Shown: positions 34,861 through 43,718 of the stretch, piece by piece
How positions within the stretch are numbered: position 1 is the first letter of the stretch
Layout of the letters: each line of letters starts with the position of its first letter
Source of the DNA: Streptomyces piniterrae
GTDB lineage: Bacteria > Actinomycetota > Actinomycetes > Streptomycetales > Streptomycetaceae
Assembly (NCBI RefSeq): GCF_005048155.1
Contig: NZ_SUMB01000016.1
Location: 1-64,000 of the forward strand
Direction of reading: 5' to 3'
Length of the DNA stretch: 64,000 nucleotides
Notes under the pieces: model-generated
What the model was told of the DNA's origin: nothing
The model's input: the letters and a program-made list of their open reading frames with translations, nothing else
Databases searched by the model: none
Position numbers and translations under genes: made by a program

Positions 34861-35904
34861 CTCGGCCTCGGCCGGCTGCGTCTGTACTGCCGGCCGGCGG
34901 CTGGCGATGACCTTCTTGGCGAGCGAGCGCGGGCTGGTCAGGAAGCCGACGCCCCACGACATGTGCATGGTCGCCAGGGCCACCGGGATCTGGGCGCGCG
35001 CCTTCAGCGACAGGCCCTTGCCGGCCGGCACCGAACCCGCGGCGATGGCCGCCAGGTAGCCGGCCGGGACGACGAAGCCCCACGGGGTGAGGGCCGCGGC
35101 GACGACCACGCCGGCGGCGATCGCGCACACCGCGGTCGGCGGCGCGAGATAGCGCAGGTTGATCGAGCCGGAGTGGTAGCGGGCGACGACGTGCCGCCAC
35201 TTGCCGTAGTCCTTGTACTGCTTGGCCAGGGCCTTGATGCTCGGCCGGGGCCGGTACTGGACCTTCAGCTCCGGGGAGAACCAGATCTGGCCGCCGGCCT
35301 CGCGGATCCGGAAGTTCAGCTCCCAGTCCTGGGCGCGGATGAACTCCTCGTTGTAGCCGCCCTGCTGCTCCAGCGCCTCGCGGCGGAAGACCCCCAGGTA
35401 GACGGTCTCGGCGGGGCCCGCGGCGCCGCCGGTGTGGAAGGCCGCGTTGCCCACGCCGATCTTCGAGGTCATCGCGGCGGCGACGGCGTCCTCCCAGGCG
35501 TTCTCGCCCTCGGCGTGCATGATGCCGCCGACGTTCTGCGCGCCGGTCTCCTCCAGGAGCCGGACGGCGGTGGCGATGTAGTTCGGCGAGAGCATGCCGT
35601 GGCCGTCGACGCGCACCACGATCGGATGGCGGGACGCCTTGATCGCGGCGTTCAGCGCGGCGGGGGTGCGGCCGGTCGGGTTCGGCACGGTCTGCACCCG
35701 GGCACGGGCGTCCGACGCGGTCTCGGCGACCAGCTCGGCGGCGATCTCGTCCGTACGGTCCGTGGACGGGCCGAGGGCGATCACCACCTCCATCTCGCCG
35801 GCGTACTCCTGCTCCAGGATGTGCCGGACCGCATTGCGCAGGTGACGTTCCTCATTGAGCACCGGCATGATCACGGAGACGGCCGGGGGCTGCTGCTGGG
35901 GCAT
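34858..35904 (-). CDS. Glycosyltransferase family 2 protein
   Basis: The 348-residue protein has an N-terminal GT-A fold (about residues 8-235) with VSVIMPVLNEERHLRNAV, VIALGPSTDRTDEI, the metal/donor region VVRVDGHGMLSPNYI and FIRAQDWELNFRIREAGG, then YRPRPSIKALAKQYKDYGKW. Two or three membrane helices (about 255-310) and a basic tail follow. This is like succinoglycan ExoA-type transferases, which add sugars to lipid-linked chains at the inner face of the membrane. It starts with ATG 35904 and is divergent from LCP4, consistent with a wall or capsule polymer role. Its donor is unknown. Confidence 0.88.
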   Translation of the reverse strand: MPQQQPPAVSVIMPVLNEERHLRNAVRHILEQEYAGEMEVVIALGPSTDRTDEIAAELVAETASDARARVQTVPNPTGRTPAALNAAIKASRHPIVVRVDGHGMLSPNYIATAVRLLEETGAQNVGGIMHAEGENAWEDAVAAAMTSKIGVGNAAFHTGGAAGPAETVYLGVFRREALEQQGGYNEEFIRAQDWELNFRIREAGGQIWFSPELKVQYRPRPSIKALAKQYKDYGKWRHVVARYHSGSINLRYLAPPTAVCAIAAGVVVAAALTPWGFVVPAGYLAAIAAGSVPAGKGLSLKARAQIPVALATMHMSWGVGFLTSPRSLAKKVIASRRPAVQTQPAEAE

Positions 35905-36189
35905 GGTTCCTCGGGGGTACGGCCCGCGGCGGCCGCCATCGGCGGCAGCGCTCGCCGGGAGACTGCGATATTCCGCCTCACGTTACCGCGAACGGGGGAC
36001 AGTGGCGGACGGCAGCCGGGTGGCCGGGCGGCCGGTGCCCGGCGTGTGATGCTTTGCAGCCGATCGTATGGGACTACGGTGTCCTGGTCGGCTTCGTCCT
36101 GCCCGTCCTGCCCCTCCCGTACGCCGCTACGCCCTGCCGCCATGCCGCCGGCTGCCGATCACATCCGTCCCGCCGCGGAGGTGTCCCCC

Positions 36190-37641
36190 GTGACCGCGCC
36201 GTTCCGCTCACCACGCCCCGCGCCGCGCCGGCCGGCCGGGCGCCGGTATCCGCCGCGGAAGCGCTGGCGGCTGCGGACATACGCGGCCGCCTCCCTGCTG
36301 GTACTGGCCGCGAGCGGCGTCGGGCACGCCATGTTCACCGGCGTCGAGAGCGGGATCGGCCGGGTGGACGCCTTCAAGGGCATGAGCGACCGGCCGCCCG
36401 GGGGCAGCGGCGGCCTGAACTTCCTGATCGTCGGCACGGACGGCCGGGACAAGCTCTCCAAGGAGGAGCGCAGCCAGTACCACCTGGGCGGCGCTCCCTG
36501 CCACTGCACCGACACCCTGATGCTGGTGCACCTCTCCGCCGACCGGGGCCGTGCCAGCGTCGTCAGCCTGCCGCGCGACTCGTACGCCGAGGTGCCCGCC
36601 CACACGGACGCCGCCACCGGCCGGCCGCGCCCCAAGCACCCCATCAAGCTGAACGCGGCGTACGCGGAGGGCGGCCCGAACCTCACCGTGCGGACCGTGG
36701 AGCACATGACCGGTGTGCACATCGACCACTACCTGGAGGTCGACTTCACCAGTTTCATGCGGAGCGTGGACGCGGTCGGCGGGGTGGAGATCTGCACCGT
36801 GCGGCCGCTGAAGGACAGCTACACGGGCCTGGACCTGCCGGTCGGCAAGGCCACGCTCAACGGTGGGCAGGCGCTGCAGTACGTGCGCTCCCGGCATATC
36901 GACGGCTCCGCCGACCTCGGCCGGATGCAGCGTCAGCAGCGCTTCCTGGCCGCCCTCATCCACAAGATCACCTCCTCCGGAGTGCTGATGAACCCGATCC
37001 GCTTCAAGGACGTCGCCGACACGATGCTGGAGTCCGTACGGGCCGACGGGGGCTTCGACGCCAACGACATGGTCGACCTCGGGCGGGCGATGCGCGGCTT
37101 CACCGCGTCCTCCTCCGAATTCACCTCCGTGCCGCTGGACAAGAGCGCCGTCACGGTGCCGGGCGTCGGCTCGACCGTGCGCTGGGACCCGGTGGCGTCC
37201 CGGGAGGTCTTCGACGCGATCCGCGAGGACAAGGCGCTGGCGACTCGCCCGGTCAGGAAGAAGCCGCGCGGCAGGGTCGTGGACGTACCGCCGGCCCAGG
37301 TCCGGGTGCATGTCGACAACGGCTCGGGCCGGCCGGGACTGGGGACGACGGCGGCGAACCAGCTGCGCGCCGGCGGGTTCGTCACCGCCGGCGCCCCGGC
37401 GCCGGCGGCCGTCGCCCCGCGTACCGTCCTGGCCTACGACCCGCGCTGGGACCGCTCGGCGCGCACGCTGTCCGCCGCGCTGCCCGGTGCGGAGCTGCGG
37501 CCGGTGACGGGGCTGGGTCCGGTGCTGCGGGTGACGGTCGGCCAGGACTTCACGGCGGTCCGGCCGGTGCGGGCACAGGAGCCGGCGCCGGAGCCGGCCG
37601 GCATCTCGACGATCACCGGTGACGAGGCGGTGTGCCCATGA
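36190..37641 (+). CDS. LCP family protein 4 with LytR_C domain
   Basis: A 483-residue LCP protein: basic arm, one helix (about residues 35-58), LCP domain (NFLIVGTDGRDKLSKEERSQ, ASVVSLPRDSYAEVPAH, TVEHMTGVHIDHYLEVDFTSFMRSVDAVGGVEIC, ALQYVRSRHIDGSADLGRMQ) and LytR_C (VRVHVDNGSGRPGLGTTAANQL). I chose GTG at 36190 because GGAGGT lies seven bases before it; an ATG at 36142 would add 16 residues without a site. The CHCTD insert after YHLGGAP adds two cysteines. Its stop overlaps the next gene by ATGA. Confidence 0.9.
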   Translation: MTAPFRSPRPAPRRPAGRRYPPRKRWRLRTYAAASLLVLAASGVGHAMFTGVESGIGRVDAFKGMSDRPPGGSGGLNFLIVGTDGRDKLSKEERSQYHLGGAPCHCTDTLMLVHLSADRGRASVVSLPRDSYAEVPAHTDAATGRPRPKHPIKLNAAYAEGGPNLTVRTVEHMTGVHIDHYLEVDFTSFMRSVDAVGGVEICTVRPLKDSYTGLDLPVGKATLNGGQALQYVRSRHIDGSADLGRMQRQQRFLAALIHKITSSGVLMNPIRFKDVADTMLESVRADGGFDANDMVDLGRAMRGFTASSSEFTSVPLDKSAVTVPGVGSTVRWDPVASREVFDAIREDKALATRPVRKKPRGRVVDVPPAQVRVHVDNGSGRPGLGTTAANQLRAGGFVTAGAPAPAAVAPRTVLAYDPRWDRSARTLSAALPGAELRPVTGLGPVLRVTVGQDFTAVRPVRAQEPAPEPAGISTITGDEAVCP

Positions 37642-38084
37642 CCGTCCCCCCGCCCCGCAGGAGGCTGCGGCCGCCCGCGGGCCGCCCGGAATCGGACCGC
37701 TACGCCCGCCGCGCCGGGGTCGCCTTCGCGGCGTTGTTCCTGGTCGCGGCCACCGTCGCCGCGGCGCCGCCGGCCCCCGCCGACCCGACCGGCTGCGGCG
37801 CTCTGGTCCGCGGTCAGCTGTGTCTGCGCGGCCCTGTGGGCGCCGAGGGGACGTACACCGCGACCTACCGGCGGGAGACCGCCGGCGACGAGATCACCGT
37901 GCGGCTGGGCTACCAGCGCAAGAACTCCAAGATCACCGCGTTTCCCGGCTGGTTCGGCAGCCGGCGCACGCAGCGCGGCGCCGCGGGCCTCGGCGGTCAC
38001 GTCCAGATGCTCCCGGACGAGTGCATCCGGGGCGTCATGGAGCACCACGAGACGGTCTTCGTCACCAAATGGAGCTGCGGATGA
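37638..38084 (+). CDS. Small secreted hypothetical protein coupled to LCP4
   Basis: The 148-residue product has a basic N-terminus, a signal helix (about residues 27-48; GVAFAALFLVAATVAAAPPAPA) and a mature domain of about 95 residues with four Cys (GCGALVRGQLCLRG, PDECIRG, KWSCG) that could form two disulfides. I do not recognise the family. The ATG at 37638 overlaps the LCP4 stop as ATGA, so the two are made together. It might assist the LCP reaction or bind its polymer, but this is inference from linkage only. Confidence 0.7.
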   Translation: MTVPPPRRRLRPPAGRPESDRYARRAGVAFAALFLVAATVAAAPPAPADPTGCGALVRGQLCLRGPVGAEGTYTATYRRETAGDEITVRLGYQRKNSKITAFPGWFGSRRTQRGAAGLGGHVQMLPDECIRGVMEHHETVFVTKWSCG

Positions 38085-38173
38085 TCTCCGCTTGTTGCCG
38101 CCCGCGGCACCACCGGCATCACTCACCCATCGGCACCGCCGAACCAGAGGCTCGGACTCCTTAGGGGCGCATC

Positions 38174-38755
38174 GTGTGGCAGGTCGTACTCGGCATCACT
38201 CCCACCACGGTGGCGCTCTTCCTCGCCGCCGCGCTGACGCTGGGGCTGGCCCTCGCCCTGTGGGCCGCCCTGTCCCCCGGCAGCGGCGCCCCACGCACCA
38301 CGGCGGTGGCGCTGCTGGGCGGCTGGCTGCTGCTTCTCCTGGTGGCGACGCTGCTGCCCAGCCAGCCGATCGGCTCGGGGGACGCGACGGTGTGGTGGCT
38401 GCCCGGTGAGGGGCTGTTCGATCCGGGCGCCCAGTTGCAGGCCGAGGAGCTGGCGATGCTGGTGCGGCAGGAGATCGCCAATGCCGCGCTGTTCCTGCCG
38501 GTGCCGCTGCTGCTGCGGTTCGCGGCGCCGCACTGGCCGGCCGCCGCGGCGTTTCTGTGCGGGGTGGGGCTGTGTGTGGTGATCGAGGCGGCGCAGCTGG
38601 TGATGCGGGCCGGGCGGATCGCCGATATCGACGATGTGCTGTGCGCGGCGGCCGGCACGGTGCTCGGTTCGGCGCTGGCCGCCGTGGCGCGGCTGACGGT
38701 GACGCTTACGCGTCGTCGAGTCCTTCCGCGGCGCGTCGTTCGCGCAGGTCCATGA
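38174..38755 (+). CDS. VanZ family membrane protein
   Basis: A 193-residue protein with about four to five membrane helices and the VanZ-like core NAALFLPVPLLLRFA and VIEAAQLVMRAGRIADIDDVLCAAAGTVLGSALA. VanZ of enterococci gives low-level teicoplanin resistance; most family members have no known function but are envelope-linked. It starts with GTG at 38174 after AGGGGCGC. Its last 50 bases overlap the end of the thioesterase gene on the other strand. Confidence 0.85.
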   Translation: MWQVVLGITPTTVALFLAAALTLGLALALWAALSPGSGAPRTTAVALLGGWLLLLLVATLLPSQPIGSGDATVWWLPGEGLFDPGAQLQAEELAMLVRQEIANAALFLPVPLLLRFAAPHWPAAAAFLCGVGLCVVIEAAQLVMRAGRIADIDDVLCAAAGTVLGSALAAVARLTVTLTRRRVLPRRVVRAGP

Positions 38756-39260
38756 TCGCGCGGCGTCGGGCGAGGCGGTGCGTACGCCGGATCTGTGCCT
38801 CCTGGTAGCGGCGCTTGTCGCGCTCGGTCTCGGGGAGCACCGGCGGCACCCGGCGCGGTTTGCCCTGCTCGTCCACGGCGGCGAAGACGAGATACGCCGA
38901 GCCGACCTGCTGGGCCGGGCTGGACTCGTTCCACCGCTCGGCCAGGACCCGTACGCCGACCTCCATCGAGGACCGGCCGGTCCAGTTGACCTGGGCCTTC
39001 ACATGCACCAGGTCGCCGACGCGGACCGGCTCCAGGAACGCCATCTCGTCCATGGACGCGGTCACCGCAGGTCCGCCGCAGTGGCGGCCGGCCACCGCGC
39101 CCGCCGCGTCGTCGACCAGCTTCATGATCACGCCACCGTGCACCGTCCCGAGGAGGTTGGTGTCGGCGGCGGTCATGATGTGCGACAGCGTGGTGCGGGA
39201 GACGGAGGTCGGCTTGCCGGCCGGCTCGCCGTCACCGCTGTTGGTGACGAGTTGGGTCAT
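38706..39260 (-). CDS. Acyl-CoA thioesterase (hot-dog fold)
   Basis: The 184-residue protein is a BFIT/YciA-type hot-dog thioesterase, hydrolysing acyl-CoA to free acid and CoA. The family signatures are TNLLGTVHGGVIMKLVDDAAGAVAGRH, the DEMAFLEPVRVGDLVHVKAQV strand and RSSMEVGVRVLAE. The basic C-terminal tail (RRYQEAQIRRTHRLARRRAIMDLRERRAA) is typical of actinobacterial members. I chose ATG at 39260 (MTQLVTNSGDGEP). It overlaps the VanZ gene tail-to-tail by 50 bases. Confidence 0.9.
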   Translation of the reverse strand: MTQLVTNSGDGEPAGKPTSVSRTTLSHIMTAADTNLLGTVHGGVIMKLVDDAAGAVAGRHCGGPAVTASMDEMAFLEPVRVGDLVHVKAQVNWTGRSSMEVGVRVLAERWNESSPAQQVGSAYLVFAAVDEQGKPRRVPPVLPETERDKRRYQEAQIRRTHRLARRRAIMDLRERRAAEGLDDA

Positions 39261-39532
39261 GCAGCCAGCGTAAGCGGGCGCTCTGACGGCAGGCGCCGCA
39301 CCGGCCGTGACGTAGCTCTCCGCCGCGGGCTCGGTGACGTGACGTCCGTCTCCCCGGCACCGCCGGAAACCATCCGGAATGGATGCTTCCATCGCCCGCG
39401 CCGGAATGGTCATGCCCCCTTGCGGTATGCGACGGAAAGCCGTCGTCGCTTTGCATCAGCTCTGCAACAGCCCCGGTCCGATCCGGTACCCGCCCTATGG
39501 AGCAGGGGGCGGTGGCGTGCACACTGCCTCGT

Positions 39533-40834
39533 ATGAATGAGTGGCCCAACGGGTGGTCTGGCGACCAGAGCGGCAACCGATACGGACGCGGCAGCGGCGG
39601 CGACCCGGAGAGCGCGCGCGCCATGCCGCAGGTGCGGCGCGACGCGGCCGCCGGCTACCCGCGCCGCGAGCCGCCGGTGCCGCCGTCGATGTCCCCGCGC
39701 CGGAGCACGGTGCCGCAGCAGTCCCAGGGCTACGACGCTTACGACGACTACGACAGCGGCTACAACACCGGCCAGGTCTACGGCGACGGCGGCGGCCGCG
39801 GGCGCGGCGGCGACGGCTACGACGGTTTCGACGACGGCTACGGCGCCCGGCCGCGCCCCCGCTGGGGCCGCCGCATCAAGTGGACCGTGCTGACCCTGGT
39901 CACGGTGCTGCTCGTCGCCTCCGTCGCCACTTACTTCTGGGCGGACGACAAGGTGCGCCGCGAGGTGGACCTGAGCAAGGTCATCGACCGGCCGGAGGCC
40001 GGCGACGGTACGAACTACCTGATCGTCGGCTCCGACAGCCGCGAGGGCATGACCGCCGAGCAGAAGAAGAAGCTGCACACCGGCTCCGCCGAGGGCAAGC
40101 GCACCGACTCCATGATGATCCTGCACGACGGCGCCAACGGCCCAACGCTGATCTCGCTGCCCCGTGACTCGGACGTCGAGATACCGTCCTTCGTCGGCTC
40201 CGACTCGGGCAAGAAGTACCCGGGCACCGGCCGGCACACCAAGCTCAACGCGGCCTACGCCGAGGACGGCCCCGAGCTGCTGGTCCGCACCGTCGAGTTC
40301 AACACCAAGCTGCACATCGACCACTACGTCGAGATCGGCTTCGCCGGGTTCGCCAACATCGTGGACGCCATCGGCGGCGTCGAGATGGACATCCCCAAGG
40401 GGTTCAAGGACAAGGACTCCGGCGCCGACTTCAAGGCCGGCAAGCAGACCCTGGACGGCCAGCAGGCGCTCGCCTTCGTCCGGACCCGGCACGCGTTCGC
40501 CACCCAGGACCTGGAGCGCACCAAGAACCAGCAGAAGTTCCTGGCCACCCTGGCGAGCCAGACCGCCACCCCGGCCACCATCCTCAATCCCTTCAAGCTC
40601 TACCCGACGATGAGCGCCGGCCTGGACACGCTCATCACCGACAAGGACATGAGCCTGTGGGACCTGGGCCAGATGTTCTTCGCGATGAAGGGCGTCACCG
40701 GCGGCAGCGGCAATTCCATGAACATGCCGGTCTCGGGCAGCAACGGCGGCAACCTCGTCTGGGACAAGGCCAAGCTCCAGAAGCTGGTCACCCAGCTGAA
40801 GAACGACGAGCCGGTCACCGTCTACGACAACTGA
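39533..40834 (+). CDS. LCP family protein 5
   Basis: The 433-residue LCP protein has a long Gly/Tyr/Asp-rich cytoplasmic arm (residues 1-105, with YDAYDDYDSGYNTGQVYGDG), one helix (about 115-137) and an LCP domain (NYLIVGSDSREGMTAEQK, PTLISLPRDSDVEIPSF, TVEFNTKLHIDHYVEIGFAGFANIVDAIGGVEMDIP, ALAFVRTRHAFATQDL). It has no LytR_C domain. The ATG at 39533 lacks a clear ribosome site, and an in-frame ATG at 39497 is possible. A strong terminator follows at once, so the LCP block ends here. Confidence 0.9.
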   Translation: MNEWPNGWSGDQSGNRYGRGSGGDPESARAMPQVRRDAAAGYPRREPPVPPSMSPRRSTVPQQSQGYDAYDDYDSGYNTGQVYGDGGGRGRGGDGYDGFDDGYGARPRPRWGRRIKWTVLTLVTVLLVASVATYFWADDKVRREVDLSKVIDRPEAGDGTNYLIVGSDSREGMTAEQKKKLHTGSAEGKRTDSMMILHDGANGPTLISLPRDSDVEIPSFVGSDSGKKYPGTGRHTKLNAAYAEDGPELLVRTVEFNTKLHIDHYVEIGFAGFANIVDAIGGVEMDIPKGFKDKDSGADFKAGKQTLDGQQALAFVRTRHAFATQDLERTKNQQKFLATLASQTATPATILNPFKLYPTMSAGLDTLITDKDMSLWDLGQMFFAMKGVTGGSGNSMNMPVSGSNGGNLVWDKAKLQKLVTQLKNDEPVTVYDN

Positions 40835-40850
40835 CGGACGGCCCGCACAG

Positions 40851-40890
40851 CAGAGGGGCCCGTACCGCGGCTGCGGTACGGGCCCCTCTG
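40851..40890. terminator. Strong bidirectional terminator after LCP5
   Basis: A perfect 18-base stem (arms 40851-40868 and 40873-40890) with a GGCT loop separates LCP5 from the convergent acyl-CoA dehydrogenase gene. Confidence 0.9.
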
Positions 40891-40909
40891 CTTGTCTTCC
40901 CGCTTCTGC

Positions 40910-42085
40910 CTACTGCGGCAGATTGCGCGCCATCACGATCCGCTGCACCTGGTTCGTGCCCTCGTAGATCTGGGTGATCTTGGCGTCCCGCATCATCCGC
41001 TCCAGCGGGTAGTCACGGGTGTAGCCGTAGCCGCCGAGCAGCTGGACGGCGTCCGTGGTGATCTCCATGGCGGCGTCCGAGGCGTAGCACTTGGCGGCGG
41101 CGCCGAAGAACGTCAGGTCCTCGTCCTTGCCGCCGGCCGAGATCCGCTCGGACTTGGCGGCCGCGGCGTAGGTCAGCTGACGGGCGGCCTCCAGCTTCAT
41201 GGCCATGTCGGCGAGCATGAACTGGACGCCCTGGAAGTCGCCGATCGGCTTGCCGAACTGCTTGCGCTCCTGGACGTAGCCCTTGGCGTAGTCCAGGGCG
41301 CCCTGGGCGACGCCGAGCGCCTGGGCCGCGATGGTGATGCGGGTGTGGTCCAGGGTCTTCATGGCGGTGGCGAAGCCGGTGCCCTCGGCGCCGATCATGC
41401 GGTCCGCGGGGATGCGGACGTTGTCGAGGTAGACCTCGCGGGTCGGCGAGCCCTTGATGCCGAGCTTCTTCTCCGGGGCGCCGAAGGAGACGCCCTCGTC
41501 GCCCTTCTCCACGACGAAGGCGCTGATGCCCTTGGAGCGCTTCTCCGGGTCGGTGACGGCCATGACCGTGTAGTACTCGGAGACGCCGGCGTTGGTGATC
41601 CAGCGCTTGACGCCGTTCAGCACCCAGTAGTCGCCGTCGCGGACGGCCTTGGTCTTCATGCCGGCCGCGTCGGAGCCGGCGTCCGGCTCGCTCAGGCAGT
41701 ACGAGAACATCGCGTCGCCCTTGGCGAGCGGGCCCAGGTACTTCTTCTTCAGCTCCTCGGAGCCGGAGAGGATCACCGGCAGCGAGCCGAGCTTGTTGAC
41801 CGCCGGGATGAGGGAGGAGGAGCAGCAGACCCGGGCCACTTCCTCGATCACGATGACGGTGGCCAGCGCGTCGGCGCCGGCGCCGCCGTAGGCCTCCGGT
41901 ACGTGGACGGCGTGCAGGTCGTTGGCGACCAGCGCGTCCAGCGCCTCCTGCGGGAAGCGCGCCTCCTCGTCCACGGCGGCGGCGAACGGCGCGATCTTCG
42001 CCTCGGCGAGCGAGCGCACCGACTCACGGAGCATGTCGTGCTCCTCCGACGGCCGGTACAGGTCGAAATCAGCGGTTCCCGCCAA
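40910..42085 (-). CDS. Acyl-CoA dehydrogenase
   Basis: The 391-residue flavoenzyme introduces a trans-2,3 double bond into acyl-CoA thioesters in fatty-acid or branched-chain degradation. It has the family signatures: FSYCLSEPDAGSDAAGMKTKAV for flavin contact, WITNAGVSEYY, FGKPIGDFQGVQFMLADMAMKLEAARQLTY, LLGGYGYTRDYPLERMMRDAKI, and the catalytic Glu in IYEGTNQVQRIVMAR. The start is TTG at 42085 (MAGTADFDLYRP) after GGGAGTGAG. Two palindromes upstream suggest a dedicated repressor. Chain-length preference cannot be told. Confidence 0.93.
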   Translation of the reverse strand: MAGTADFDLYRPSEEHDMLRESVRSLAEAKIAPFAAAVDEEARFPQEALDALVANDLHAVHVPEAYGGAGADALATVIVIEEVARVCCSSSLIPAVNKLGSLPVILSGSEELKKKYLGPLAKGDAMFSYCLSEPDAGSDAAGMKTKAVRDGDYWVLNGVKRWITNAGVSEYYTVMAVTDPEKRSKGISAFVVEKGDEGVSFGAPEKKLGIKGSPTREVYLDNVRIPADRMIGAEGTGFATAMKTLDHTRITIAAQALGVAQGALDYAKGYVQERKQFGKPIGDFQGVQFMLADMAMKLEAARQLTYAAAAKSERISAGGKDEDLTFFGAAAKCYASDAAMEITTDAVQLLGGYGYTRDYPLERMMRDAKITQIYEGTNQVQRIVMARNLPQ

Positions 42086-42127
42086 CGTTTCTCACTCCCT
42101 GAGAGCTGTACTGAAGTGCTAACTACC

Positions 42128-42149
42128 GTTAAGTAACCCGTTACGTAAC
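42128..42149. promoter_or_regulatory. Paired palindromes upstream of the acyl-CoA dehydrogenase
   Basis: GTTAAGTAAC (42128-42137) and the perfect palindrome GTTACGTAAC (42140-42149) have centres 12 bases apart. They lie 43-64 bases upstream of the gene start and would overlap a possible minus-strand promoter (TTACGT, 17 bases, TAGTTA). This looks like a double operator for a TetR- or GntR-type regulator. Confidence 0.6.
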
Positions 42150-42354
42150 GCGATTCTAGGCGTCCGACCGGGTTACGGGTACGTGAGGTTGCCGACAAGA
42201 TACGAAGGTGGGCGGCACCGGCGGCTGGAGTACTCCGTTCCGGGCCCGACTATGCTCGTCCAGCGCCATTTTCCCCGCACGCCCCCGCCCGTCGCCCGAC
42301 CACCACCCCTCAACGCCGGCGCTGCGCGCCGCAGCATTGTTTTGGAGAGCACCA

Positions 42355-43695
42355 ATGCCCCTCAAGATCACAGTGATCGGCACCGGCTACCTCGGCGCGA
42401 CCCACGCCGCCGCCATGGCCGAGCTGGGCTTCGAGGTGCTGGGGCTGGATGTGGTCCCCGAGAAGATCGAGATGCTGCAGCGGGGCGAGGTCCCGATGTA
42501 CGAGCCGGGCCTGGAGGAGCTGCTGCGCCGCCATGTCGCCGGGATCGAGGGCTCCAGCGGGCGGCTGCGCTTCACCACGTCCTACGAGGAGGCCGGCGCC
42601 TTCGGCGACGTCCACTTCGTCTGCGTGAACACTCCGCAGAAGCACGGCGAGTACGCCTGCGACATGTCCTACGTGGAGACCGCCTTCGCCTCGCTGGCGC
42701 CGTATCTGACCCGCCCGACGCTGGTCGTCGGCAAGTCGACGGTGCCGGTGGGCAGCGCGGCCCGGCTCGCCGAGCGGCTGACCGCGCTGGCCCCCGCGGG
42801 CGAGGCCGCCGAGCTGGCCTGGAACCCGGAGTTCCTGCGTGAGGGGTTCGCCGTCCAGGACACCCTGCACCCGGACCGGATCGTCGTCGGCGTCGCGAGC
42901 GAGCGGGCCGAGGAGCTGCTGCGCGAGGTGTACGCGACGCCGATCGGCGAGGGCTCGCCGTTCATCGTCATGGACTATCCGACGTCCGAGCTGGTGAAGA
43001 CCTCCGCCAACTCCTTCCTGGCCACGAAGATCTCCTTCATCAACGCGATGGCGGAGGTGTGCGAGGCGGCCGGCGGCGACGTGGTGAAGCTGGCCGAGGC
43101 GATCGGACACGACGAGCGGATCGGCAAGAAGTTCCTGCGGGCCGGCATCGGTTTCGGCGGCGGCTGCCTGCCCAAGGACATCCGGGCCTTCATGGCGCGC
43201 GCCGGTGAGCTGGGGGCCGACCAGGCGCTGACGTTCCTGCGCGAGGTCGACTCGATCAACATGCGGCGCCGCGGGCACATGGTCGAGCTGACCCGTGACG
43301 CGGTGGGCGGCGGCTTCCTCGGCAAGCGGGTGGCCGTACTGGGCGCGACATTCAAGCCGGACTCGGACGACGTCCGCGACTCCCCCGCGCTCAACGTGGC
43401 CGGCCAGATCCACCTCCAGGGCGGCCAGGTCACCGTCTACGACCCCAAGGGCATGGAGAACGCCCGGCGGCTCTTCCCGACCCTCGGCTACGCGGACACC
43501 GCGCTGGAGGCGGTGCGCGGCGCGGATGTCGTCCTGCACCTCACGGAGTGGCGCGAGTTCCGCGAGCTGGACCCGGGCACGCTCGGCGAGGTCGTCTCCG
43601 AGCGGCGCATCCTGGACGGCCGCAACGCGCTCGACCCCGACCTGTGGCGCAAGGCGGGCTGGACGTACCGGGCGCTGGGGCGTCCGCAGGCATAA
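42355..43695 (+). CDS. UDP-glucose 6-dehydrogenase family protein
   Basis: The enzyme oxidises UDP-glucose to UDP-glucuronate in two NAD steps, for polysaccharide or wall polymer synthesis. In its 446 residues are the Rossmann start ITVIGTGYLGATHAAAMAELG, VCVNTPQ, VGKSTVPVGSA, NPEFLREGFAVQDTLHPDR, Lys215 in ELVKTSANSFLATKISFINA and the catalytic Cys271 in GIGFGGGCLPKD. All key residues are present. I chose ATG at 42355 after GGAG; the frame is open upstream. UDP-mannose/ManNAc dehydrogenase relatives share these motifs, so the sugar is probable and not certain. Confidence 0.9.
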   Translation: MPLKITVIGTGYLGATHAAAMAELGFEVLGLDVVPEKIEMLQRGEVPMYEPGLEELLRRHVAGIEGSSGRLRFTTSYEEAGAFGDVHFVCVNTPQKHGEYACDMSYVETAFASLAPYLTRPTLVVGKSTVPVGSAARLAERLTALAPAGEAAELAWNPEFLREGFAVQDTLHPDRIVVGVASERAEELLREVYATPIGEGSPFIVMDYPTSELVKTSANSFLATKISFINAMAEVCEAAGGDVVKLAEAIGHDERIGKKFLRAGIGFGGGCLPKDIRAFMARAGELGADQALTFLREVDSINMRRRGHMVELTRDAVGGGFLGKRVAVLGATFKPDSDDVRDSPALNVAGQIHLQGGQVTVYDPKGMENARRLFPTLGYADTALEAVRGADVVLHLTEWREFRELDPGTLGEVVSERRILDGRNALDPDLWRKAGWTYRALGRPQA

Positions 43696-43718
43696 CGGCC
43701 ACTGAGCCGATCGGCCGC

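Noticed and set aside
34215..34910. Single functional fusion of MerR and aldo-keto reductase
   Set aside because: The two homologies are in different frames, with neither a start nor a complete domain, so a functional fusion is not possible without frameshift.
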